From assembly GCA_036852015.1 (NCBI GenBank), contig JAANDG010000048.1:124001-188000 (forward strand): 64,000 nt of DNA. The letters are read 5' to 3'. A model generated the notes under the pieces. The model made no database searches. It saw only the letters and a program-made list of their open reading frames with translations, and was not told where the DNA came from. Shown here in pieces: positions 50,531 through 62,659 of this stretch (position 1 is the stretch's first letter; the number at the start of each line of letters is the position of its first letter). Source of the DNA: Pelodera strongyloides. Lineage: Eukaryota > Nematoda > Chromadorea > Rhabditida > Rhabditidae. The position numbers and the translations under genes are program-made.

Positions 50531-53500
50531 TTAAAAGGCAAAACGAATTACGGCTAGCATCACTGTGTTTGCAAATAAATGCATAAAGTTTGAAGGAGCT
50601 TCATTCAGTGACATTGTCTCGTTTCGTTTCAGTTCCTCTTCTAATAGGCGTGCTTCCTGAATTGGTAAAATAATAATATTAATAAGCACATGGAGTACAA
50701 ATCAATAAAAACGTGATGTAAGTTATGGGGTTTGCTTGCTGGCCACTAAAGGACTAAAGAGAACGGGATCTTCTAGAAACTCGCACAAATCCACTCGAAA
50801 CTCACCTCTTCCTGCTGTTTTCTTTTCTCCTCAATTTCCTTTTCCCTTTTGTCATTTTCCTCCTTTTCTCTCTTTTGCTTCTCCTCTCTTTCGCGCTTCT
50901 TTTGCTTGGGATCTGGAAATATTATCAAGTTTTCAGCGTTATTCCACAGATTTACAGAGCGTTTACATGGGTGCCTGCACTTACGGTTACAAGGTGCAGT
51001 TACGCCACCATCAAGACACACGTTCGTATTGTTAGGTAACTTCTTGACAGGTGTTGCCTAGCCTAAGGTACAAGTAAGGTAAATTGCTACAGGCACTGTA
51101 CATGTACCTTGTGATTAAACATGCTTGCAATTCAAAGGGGCTCTGAACAGTAGACAGTGCATCAACGTTTTTATAACTCAACTAATATGTGATTTCCTTG
51201 AAACGTATACTGTTACGCTCAACAATGTAAAATCAATAGCGTAATGAAATCGCGGAGCTAATAGTGTAAAACGTTGACTTGAAAATAAAATAGCATGTAC
51301 CTTTATACGGCTCGTCAGCTACCTTTTCCTCTTCTTTCTTGCCTTCCTTCTTGGCCAAACGCGCCTAAATTTGTGAAAAGCTACATGACAGCTCGTTTAT
51401 GAGGGTTGACAACATCTTTAGGTTTGAAGGAAACACTTCATATTCGGGGATGTTAGGGCCTCTTTAGGTATCATGACGACATCTTTAGGCGAAAAATGAA
51501 GAAGAACCCTATGGGAAAGTGACTAGAGCTTGGCCTCGCGATAATACGCCGAGCGGGTTTCCGGCAAATGGCGGCAATGGTCCAACTTTTTCCGGAAAGA
51601 CCTTTCTTATCGTGAACAGAACGGGCTCCCTTCCCGGCAAATTATCGTTTATCGTGGCAAATTCGCTATGGAACACTCATACAAATTTCCTCTCTTCTTT
51701 TTCGTTTCATGCGGCTTTCTTTCCACAAAAGTCACATATAATATCATATTCAGAGAAGTCGATCATGCATTTGAATAGTTATTAGGGTTAGCCAATATGG
51801 AAATCATCAACCTGACACCAACCTTCATTTCCGCTACCCATTCCGCTTTTCCGGAAGAAACTTTCTCAACCGCGGATCCGTAAGTCTCCGGTGGTGTGGA
51901 GCCGATCACTAAAGATATTGCGTTTGAAAATTAATTTGTAAATAAACAGTTTTCCTCAGTAATTAATTGGATTCAAATATGCTGTATTTGGATGCCAGAA
52001 ATCATTGATAAGACATCTTACGTCTAGGAAGAAACAAAATTCTGCTCATTCATTTCAATGTGGGGTAATTTTTTAATGACAATTCACTAATATCACCTCC
52101 CCGTTGTGAGCACGACATATTTAAAACCCAATATTTAAAACACAGGTAAATACTCCACGTTGCATATATTTTTTTCATGAATTGAATGTGTGCGCAATAA
52201 ATTATTATTAATATTATTATAAATAAATAATCTCGCCACGTACCAATATCACAATTCTGCCCGCCAAACTGTGGTGGACAATTGCAGAAATATTTACTGT
52301 GTCCCCGAGTAGCCCTACACGTTCCATTGTTCATACAGGGATTCGAATCACACGGTTCTGAAATAGAATCTGATCGACCTTATTGTTAACATCAAAGCGA
52401 TATTGCGCGCTGTTTGTGAAGCTTGGGCATATGTGCCCTTCTGTGCGGTGCGGATTTGAAAGCTCTTTTCTGTAGCGACTGCTGCGTTGTGCGTGACGCA
52501 AGCCTTACTTATTGTGCAACATTTTGAAAATAAGATAGATGCTCAATTGTGTATATAATACAATAAAGCATGAATTACAAATTCACTGCTAAAAGCCTTT
52601 AGCGATGTAGCCCACAAAAATTGTGCTAGAAATGTGGTAGAAAGCGCATTGGATGTTCAAAACGAAAATGCAACCCACCTGTACCTGTCTTTTCTGGTAG
52701 TAATATTAACACATTATTGATGATGCTTGTAACTTGTAACTATGGAGCAGCACAAACTAACAATATTAAACTAAATCATAATAGTTAAACATAACGAAAA
52801 TAAAGAAAAACTCACTCTCTGAGCACATTGGTCCACCGTAACCCACAGGACAGAAACATTCAAAAACCGTTTTTCCTTTTTCCGTTTTTGCGTTACAAGT
52901 TGCGCCGTTTTGGCAGGGGTTTGAGGAGCAAGGGTCGAAATCTGAATAAGAATAAGCATTTTTGTGAAATGAAAACTACTTCTTCGGCGTTGCGCTCTTT
53001 TTAATGATTATAATAAATAAATAAATAAAATAAATAAGAGGACTATCTGTACTGTATCTGTACTGTATCTGTAAGGGGACTAAGAGGATCTGTAAGAGGA
53101 CGTAAAAGCTACTATGATTTTAGTTTTGTGGCCTGAATTCTACAGAGACAGACGCTCACAGCCCACAGCTCAGAGTGTTTCTTATTTCTTTCCAAGTACT
53201 TTTGTGTTCCTTTTCTTCAAATGAATTACATTATTAAAATAATTAGTGAAATAAAAACTTATTTTTTTCTTACCCGAATCCTATACTGCCTAGAAAATAA
53301 ATTTGTGAAAAAAATAACTTCCGTAAGATTTACGATGAGCATAAAATTCACACACTTTACACGCATTCGCAAAGCCAAAAAAGGAGTGAAGTTTTTATTT
53401 TGTTTATGATATTCGTTTTCAAACTAACCAATTTTCTCCGTACAATTCGTTCCTGTCCATTGTTTTGGACATGTGCAATAGTAGGTGTTCTTCTTGTAGG

Positions 53501-56500
53501 AAAAATGGCAAGATCCACCATTTTTGCAAGGACTCGCCGTTTCACAAATATTCGTCATATTCGGTTCTGAAAAGTTCTTTCGGGTCAACTTCTTTCCACT
53601 TCAGGTAGTCCCTATTTTTGATCAATCCATCTGACACTACATGTGAAATATACATATTGGCCAAGCAACGCGAATGGTCGTGGCAATTGTGAAAGATTTC
53701 TGCGTAACACTGTAAATTGCTGAATACTGAGTGAATTTTGTGCCTGGAACCTGGAAAAATATTGCATCCTATTATATTTGACATTTTAAGTTTTTATCTG
53801 CATTTTCTGCGAAGTGAGACAACTTGGCCAACGTGAAATTTAGCTCGTCAAACTATTACACATAAAACTGAATGTTGCTTACTAAAGGCCGGTTCCAATT
53901 TTTCTCGCATTTTCTGTTTATCGCCGCGGTGCCACGGTTTTCGAGCTGAAAAGTGTGAACAGATCAGATACTGGCCGTTAACATCTCCATACATAATCAT
54001 ATCATCAGTATCATACGATCATTTAATCAGAACATTTAATCAAAGTTAATCAGACTGACGTTGGACCACTTTAACATAACAGAAAACCGAAAATATAGCA
54101 GACCAGATAACTTTGAGTGACTGCGACCCTACTTTGAGTACAGAGTGAGAGTATAAACAAACAGTGTATAAATAAATAATGAGTATTTATGAAAATGAGT
54201 GTTGTGTGTACTGATACTGAGCAGCAGTCACTACCGTATATTTTTCACGCTTTGAGCTTTTGGGCGGTACCGTAGCGCACTACCATACTTTTGACTTAGA
54301 TAAAAAAAAAGATAAAGAGTACCGGGTTATATCAACCGAATCCGCAGAAACGGTGCACCGGTGTCCGGTTCATTTCTGAAGCCGAACGAACTTCCCGGAG
54401 GTCAATTTTCTCGGGAAGCCGATTTATCTCCGCCGGTTTTACCCAGCTACCAATTTTTACACCCTTGGTGAGGTGGAGGGGTTCCGGGCCGGGATCGAAC
54501 CAACGACCGGTGGCCTGGAGCAAGGCCACTGCACCACGCCCCCCTTGTCTTAGACCTAGGCGTATTCCCTTAAACAACTTACGATCGTCTTTTGTTGGGT
54601 TTTCGCAAGTGACGAGACATGACTGTTCGTCTTGAAATATATTCTGACTTTGTCCTGTACACCCATCGTACCAAAACGGAACGCAACGCTAAATGGATAA
54701 CATGAATAAGCATGGGGCAAGATCAGAGAGAGCTAACGTACCATTCGGTCTCTACTAAACAATTTGTCGGTTATACACCAAGCAAAGAGATTTCACACAA
54801 ATCCTTGCTACTATTGAATTACCTTCGGTGAAAGTAGACAACCACGAGTTCTCATTCCAGTTCAATACTATCGATCATCGATGAAAACGATCACCCTTAT
54901 TCACTACTAACTAAGTACTGACCTTGGTGGCTCTTTCAAAGTACCACTGTTGCCTCCATCGTCCTCCGTTGCATTGATCCTTGTAGTGAGCATCAAAGTC
55001 CTCTAGGCAGGACCCTAAATTAGGAAGTAGGCGTAGCTGCAAAGAGAAGCTGTATTCTATATGTGATGAGGTCCGCTCACCCACAAGTGGGAAAATTATG
55101 CGCGGTTCACGCTAAGATAAAGAAAGATAAAAGAAAACAAGTAAATAACACTAACACTAGATTATTTACTTTCACTCTCTGTTCTACGAAACTCAAGTGT
55201 TATTCTAAAGGAGTATAAAGAATAGAATTGTCGCCCGTTCGTCTGCCCATATGCTGATTTATTGCCCAATGTCAGCGAGGGGCTTATTCATTCTTTTGTC
55301 AGTTTCCGGTTGAGTTTTGGAAAAATGAACCCAACTTGAAAGAAGTATAGTCGACTATTAGTCATCCGCAAAAAGAACTAATAAAATACTAGAAACGAAT
55401 ATTGTTGTGCCACTCTACTAACAAAAATGGCAATATGTATATATACTATACACATTTATAAGAGAAGAAAGGATCATGGAAAGTATTAAAAACTATTTTT
55501 TTTAAGAACAAAAGTGACAAATAAAGTAAAACTCACTCGATTTATACATAGGCTGCTCCTCGCACAGCCATTGACAAGTCAGAATGTCTTCGAACATATT
55601 TCGGCTGAAAATACGGTAAAATATACAGTATAAAACATATGTTACAAAATCAATGAATATGACATTGTCCACCTTCGCACAGCAATGGCGCTCACCTCGT
55701 GCAACCATCATCAGATCTGATTCCGACGAATCGTAGTTTCGCGCACCCTTGTTGCGCGGGGACAGCGCAGCTACACTAATAGTTGTATAATTTACCTATC
55801 TGATCGACATCCGTCAAACCAAAATTGCCGGCACGTCAAGGATGCGTGGTCAAAGTAGAAACGCGGTTCCCACATACCTAAACGAAGATAAATCAAAGAA
55901 GCATAATTTGGTAAAAAGAGTAATGTTAGATCCATAATTAAGTGAATTTTCTTGGCTCCCATGTTGAAATACAGGGAAATCGCAACTCAATAAAGGATGA
56001 AAGAAAAGAAAGAACTTACTCAAAATACTTAAAATGATTATAAACACCTTCTCCATTCCTGTAAAAAAACAATTCTACTTTTTCAAAAAAAAAAAATCAT
56101 TAAAAGTTTCCAAAGACAAATTTTCTTACCGTTCAAACACTGGTTCCGATAGTTCATGTCGAATTTGTCCCAGCAGATTTCTGAAAATAAATAAAGTTTT
56201 CTTTTTCTACTAACAAAATTAGTACTGAAATTCTCCAGTAATTTATGTACCCGCGGTGGTTATTTGGGTTTACACGCAGAAGGTACGGCTAAAAGGCTCA
56301 AACCTTCTTTTTAAAAAATAGTTTGGCAAAAATGTTTTCTTTTTTTTTTGCAAGACAACATATACAGCAATTGCGCTTCGTGCAATTTTGTGCCCAATTA
56401 ACGGCTAATGCATTCGTTGATGGGAGTAATTCAGCTCGTTTAAATACCCACGGAAAATGAGTTCAACGATGCCACTATGACAGTATGATGCGAAGCAAAG

Positions 56501-59500
56501 TGCGAATAAACCAAAACTAAAAGGGAGCCTGACCCCTAAACGTTACATTCATGCATGCTGTCTGACTAATCTTTTTGTAAATTACGGGCGTTTGCTCACG
56601 TTGCATTTAGTGCACATCCATTGGTGAAGATTTTTTCAAAAGAATATTAAAGCGATATAGCGGCCGGTTTTTGAAACGTGTTCTGAACAACTGCATTCCC
56701 ATATGTTGCATGCAAATTAATATGATCATTCTAAAAATCGCACAGTATTAGCGCAGTAATTTGCATACTCTACTTCAGATTCTACAGAATATAGCGTCCG
56801 GTATACGTTTCAAAAACCGGCTGTTACACCGCTTTAGTACAACCACTTCCCTACGCCCTACACCTCACCTGAGTGCTGACAGCTCACCACGCAAAGTAGG
56901 CAAAAAACAAGGTGGTATGGTCGCAAGGCTGGCAACGCGGCGCGCATCGCATCGCGGTACTGCGTCTGTATACTGTATCTAGTGCCCGGGCAGTTGTCGA
57001 TATTCTCGTATTCTCACAAAAATCGATTACAAACTCCGCATTAATCGGGCCAGATTATACGATAAAATAGGGCCGTTTTCGTTCCATCCTTGTCTCAAAT
57101 GTTCGAATATTATTAATTTCAGGTTTGGCAGAATAAAATAAGAATCAATAGCTTTCGGGTGGTCGTCTCGCAGTGGAAATGCTAGTAAATCTTCGAGCAA
57201 TAGATAAATCCAGGGAAGGCGGGGATAAAGTTAGGCCCGCTTCCAAAAAGCCCCTTTCTTGGCCGACGGCGGCTAAAAGCTATGTTGTTAATGTCGGTGC
57301 GGGTGACCGCGTTTCGGAAGGAAACTCTCTCTCTGTCTCTCCCCTCTCTCACTCTCTCTCGGTTTCGGAAGGAAACTCTCTCTCTCTCTCTGTTTCTCTC
57401 CTCTCTCACTCTCTCTCCAACAATAGGACTCAAGAAAATCAATATCTTAGAGGGTGCCAGTGAAGTAGAAAGAGAAAGAGAAAAGATAACAATGTGAGCG
57501 AGAAATAGATAAAGAGAGACCGAGAGAGATAGAGAGAGAACGAGAGAGAGAGAGGAAGGAAGTGAGAGAACAGAGTGTCAACGGTCTCCAGAGGCTTGGA
57601 GTGGAATAGCTAAAAGGAGCCAAACTAAACAAGTTTTAACAGTTGTTTGTTCTTCATGAAAGTAAAAAAAAAAATGGACACAAACACAAGGATGTTTTTC
57701 TTCGGGTGCCCATAAAAGTAAAAAATGTCTCCGTGAAATTCAATTCAAAGTTATAAGTAAGGTCAAGAATGAGTACAGTACTCAGGAATTGGGCGAACCG
57801 ACGGAAAGAGATGAGAGAGATAGAGAAAGAGAAAGACTTTCTCAGAAAGAGAGAGAGAGAGAGATAGATGGAGAGAGAGAAAGAGAAAGAAAAGGAGTCG
57901 GATTGAGAGTGCATGCCAGAGAGAAGCAGAGAATACGTTGTTATTTTTATTAAGACCGTGTAGTACCGGTTTTGAAATGTATTTTTCTCTGGGTGCACGT
58001 TTTCATTCATCGATAATAAAGATCGCTTTGAGGAGAGCGACAAACACTCGTTCTACCCCAACGCTCTGTTCGCTCGACTCCGTTCATTCGTAGCTTTAAC
58101 GTTTTTTTTTTGTATGCACATGCGCAAACTACAAACTACAGCCCCTCCATTTGCATATCAAAAGCCATCTAAATATTCACTTGCCCCCTGGGAATTCACG
58201 AGTACATCCTCAGTGTCACCAAAGGCAATAATCTGCTGCTGCTCCCACCAAAATGGGGGCGTGGCCTTATATTCTCCGAAAAAGGACCCAAAATACACTC
58301 AATGAATCAGATTCTCCAGTCAAAGATTTGATTTGCAACTCTTCGACGAAAGATGCGAGTTTCAACTTACGCGGGATTTTCAATTGGTTGTCGAAGGGGA
58401 TTTACGTATGTAGGTTAGGTCTAAAGATATCCATGTAGGTGCTATTTATTCCATGTTTACATGCGCTGCCGAAAAGGATTTACTTATTAGGAGACACTGA
58501 TTAGGATTGTGACGTTCAAAGATTTCTAAAACCGGAGAATGGCTTTTGCAAGATATTGGACTTTGAACGAGCAAGCTTTTGTGTGAAGTGGACCTAAACT
58601 AATTGGTGTGCACTTTAGAACCTTGGAACTTTGGTTATTGGATAGAGCAATTATGCCGTTATGAGCTGTACGTGTTGGCGGCTAAGAAGGGGCGTCAGCT
58701 AGGAAAACGCACACCACAAAGTGTGCCCATTGTGTGCGGCCCACGGCACTGTGGCGAAGTGTAGTAACATTCAAATCTCAAACCAATAAAAGTCCCAATG
58801 TGTCCTACACTGAACCTTTCGGACACTATCCGGACACATCTTCGTCTTACACGGGAATTTCTAAAGTTAGCCTCCAAAGGTCCACGCTGTTGAGCATTGG
58901 TTGAGAGGGTCCGAACCCGCGTCACTTTCCTGTCAGCCAAGCGCTCTCCCGGTTGAGCTACATCAACAAAGCGAAGGATGTATAAACTCACCAGCTCTAG
59001 TCAGCACATTTGTCTCTTCGCACATTCTCTCACAAGTGGATAATTGGGAGAAAATGTTTCTTGATCTGCCTCTACAACCGTCGTACCAGAACATCACACA
59101 TCTGAAAGACACCCTCAATAAGCAACACCATTCGCAGTCTACAGTACCTTGCTTGCTGGGCACCATTTCCAAACCCACCCTATGCATATATTGATCGTTC
59201 ACCACCACTCACATTGACTCACAATCTACCATTTATTGATTTCTTGACCACTTCAACATGTACCCTTTATTGTACCACGTACTCAATATTGATTGCACGG
59301 CACCATTACCACATCGCCTCTGTATATGGTTCACTTGGTCATTCGGTAATTATTCTCTAGGTTATAAGTCAGTAACTAATATTCCTACGCTATAATGAAC
59401 GAACGTTTTCGTTTGATGGTCCAAATAGAAATGCTCTCGCCAGTGTTCCCCACCACACGGTTCTTGGTAGTTTCGGTCAAATTTGTCGAGGCACGCATCT

Positions 59501-62500
59501 GAAATAGTTCATCGATTAGATAAAAATCGACAGATAAAGAAACAGATCCATCGAAACAGACCTAAAGAATGTATAAGTTACTGAGCAACAAGGCAAATAA
59601 GAAATAAAATCAACAATCTAATTGTCTCACTCTTCGTCTTGGTGCAATTGTATCCATTTCCAGCGAATCCCTCCAAACATTCGCATATGTAACTGCCTTC
59701 CGTGTTGACACATTCAGCATTTTTATCGCAAAAGGACGGGTTACGAAGACATTCGTTTATATCTGAAATGATGGTATTTATTTAAAAAAATGTTTATTAT
59801 TTATTTGTAATAATCTTTGGCACGCCCATCATTGGGATAGATAGGGTGGTTCTGTGTTCTGTGCATCTCTTGTGAATATATACATCCCGAAGTACTGGCA
59901 AACCTTCCAATACATATGCGTTTCGGCACAAGTTCGTCAGCAGGACAATTACTCAAAGGTGGATGTGGTTTTCGGTTCAAATGACCAAGTTTGAGGTTTG
60001 AGGTATTGTCATGGGGATTACGCATTGAAGCATAGTTACCTGTGCAGTTGAACCCATCTCCCTGGAATCCCCGTTTGCACTGGCATACACCAGACTCGCA
60101 GGTAGCGTGCTCAGAACACTCATTGCAATCCAAAGTTGAGCGACCTTAAAATAATTATTACCAAAAAAAACAACGTTTGCTAAAACGGAAGGAGCTTCGA
60201 CACCACTGCGTGGCGGTGGATCACCACAGGGTGCGCCGGAGTGCGCCTGTGGTGAGCCGAAAGGTGTACAATTCCAGTAGTTGCATCTAGGACGCATCTG
60301 TGACGCGCATTTGGCATGCGACAAATCTTTTCGCTTAGCATTTTCCTCGCTGTATGTTTAAGCTTCAGTGGCCAGTTAGTTAATAATAACAATGCCAAGT
60401 TGTCTCCTTAATTATATAAATGTACAATTGCCTACCCAATCCCACATATCTACAATGCTTTCCGTCTCCTCTGTACGCGGCCATGCATTCGCAATTGTAA
60501 GATCCAACAGTATTCGTGCACCACGCATTTTTGTCACACACTGCAGTGTAGCCGCGACACTCGTCGATATCTGAAGTACTTAAAGCGAAATACTGGCCGG
60601 TTGTTGAAACACATCGAGTACACATCATTCTTATGCAGCTTATGCAAATGACCTTAAATTAGAATAAAAATCGAGCAAATTCGAACAACTTAGCCACAGG
60701 AATTCAGTTGCCCATGATGCGTTTCAAAATAACCGGCCGGTGCCACGTACCCCCCTTATTTCACACAAATTTGCGTTGGACTTCCGCTTGATCAAGAGCA
60801 AATGAATACAAAGCTATGCTATTTTATACTAAAGGTTAGACCCGTCTTCGCAAGAGAACTGAACTTCGCGCGGGTCCCGTGCCTGAAATACACTGTCCGG
60901 CCTGCTCTGTTTTTTTTTCAGTTAGTTTTTGGCAATTTCCGGCACAAGACATGGTCACCTATAAGCAAGATGGCCTTGTTTCCATCAAAACTATTTGCGT
61001 CGATCCTAGGTCCTAACATAAAAGAAGCGAGCGAAAATAAAAATAAAAACGCACCCACACACTCTCCAATCGAGTTTTTCTCGTAACCAACTCGACATTC
61101 ACATGTGTAATTAAACTTGGAATGACTGTGACAGAACGATGTTCGTAAATCACACTGATCACAAGCTGCAAGGGGTAAATAGTTTCCGGATATTATATTT
61201 TACATACATTAAATAAAAGATAGCATTCCCATTTCATATGGAAAAAACTGCAGTTCTCTCTTAGAAAAGGTGATGCTAAACTTTTGTTGAATTCTTGAAG
61301 AAATGACAATTACAGGCAACAATAGGCATCCAAAATTGGTAGGCTTTAGAAATTTTTTTACGATATTTTCTGAAAATGTTACCAATTTGCGGCGACAATC
61401 TTTCCGCGCACACTTTTCTGCACATGTGAAGCGAGTAGAATTTGTTGTCATTGCCACCGCATCCATAGTAGAACATCTTTTCGCATTCACCCGAATCGGA
61501 GTTGAAGTAGTACCTGAAGAACCAAGTTTCGACAGATTACGGTGACCATATGCCCGAATCCGGGAGTAGCTTCCCAAGCCTCCGGTGTCAGGCTTGAGGA
61601 AAAGGGGCCCTCGGAATCAGTGTCACGGAGACAAATTCTCATGCTGCGAGACTTCTGGCATACAGTTTCGTTCCAGTTAGTTTCGTCTTCATCAAGGGGA
61701 TGGTAGAAGTTGCCCCAGAAGGACTCGCTCCCTGCAGATCTTCCCTTGAAGAGCATGGGGAATCGGCATCATCATAGGGAGCGAGTCCTTCTGAGGCCAT
61801 ATTCACCACTCAATTCCCCCGTGGGGAATTCCCCGTCTTTTTCTCTGAGTGTCTCACTTTAGAGTGTTATTTTCTGTCCCCAGGGAATATTTCGCCGAGG
61901 GAATCGGAGTGGTGAATATGGCCTCTGGGGGCCGCTTCTCCCCTTCCCTTGATGATGACGACGGATGTGAGGAGGACGATGATTCCAAGTGGTGAGCTTT
62001 GACTTTCGATAGCCGATTGGCTAAGTGCCTCTACGTTTCAAGTAATCTATTAACGTAAGACTAGACTGAGCTGTTCACTATTCACAATTGGAACGCCGCG
62101 GGCTTTTTTTATGGAAATATTCGTAGAAATAAAATTCAAAATTACCACCACTGTCCACGTCTTTCATCCGGACAGTGTCCTTGATCATATTCCAATAAAC
62201 ATAAATCTGAAAATGACAGCATTTCTTATGATCGAACGAATGTGTAGATAAAAAAACTGGTTAAAAGTACAGAACATGTAAAAAGTACGGACGAAAGATA
62301 AAACTATTACCCGAAGCTTCTTCTCTACACTACATCGACGGCTTGGAGTTTAGAGCACCATTATTTTTTCTTAAATTTCGAGTAATTTTCATGCAACTTG
62401 TACAAGTTACACTCACCTGGTACCACATATGGATTGAACATTTTATAACGGCACATCTTTAGGCATTCCTGTTTTGTATTGAAACGGTTCTTGTTGCCCA

Positions 62501-62627
62501 TGCAGCCACCGTAGTGGAACTCTTTGCAAGTGCCGTCCAGATCGTCCCAGAACCATTTTGTCTGAAATACGTTGTGGGTTAGAATACCATTACTGTGGAA
62601 AAACTAGAGAGAGCGAGAGATAGAGAA

Positions 62628-62659
<32 letters not shown>

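Noticed and set aside
50773..51061. Plus-strand frames rich in Ser/Phe
   Set aside because: They are the antisense shadow of the K/E-rich coiled-coil exon 50912-50806.
52195..52235. AAT/ATT-rich run as a LINE 3' tail
   Set aside because: No reverse-transcriptase or shared 3' sequence adjoins it; simple AT-rich intron sequence explains it.
54475..54550. tRNA gene on the minus strand
   Set aside because: The anticodon loop length is wrong and it has a SINE-like tail, so it is called tRNA-derived.
57173..58043. Several frames of 60-129 residues rich in Leu/Ser or Arg/Glu
   Set aside because: They are read-through of TC/GA microsatellites inside the large Kunitz/EGF intron.
61487..61756. 89-residue minus-strand frame next to a Kunitz exon
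   Set aside because: It spans the intron between 62146 and 61513. The two Kunitz halves join perfectly in phase without it, and part of it is an inverted repeat.
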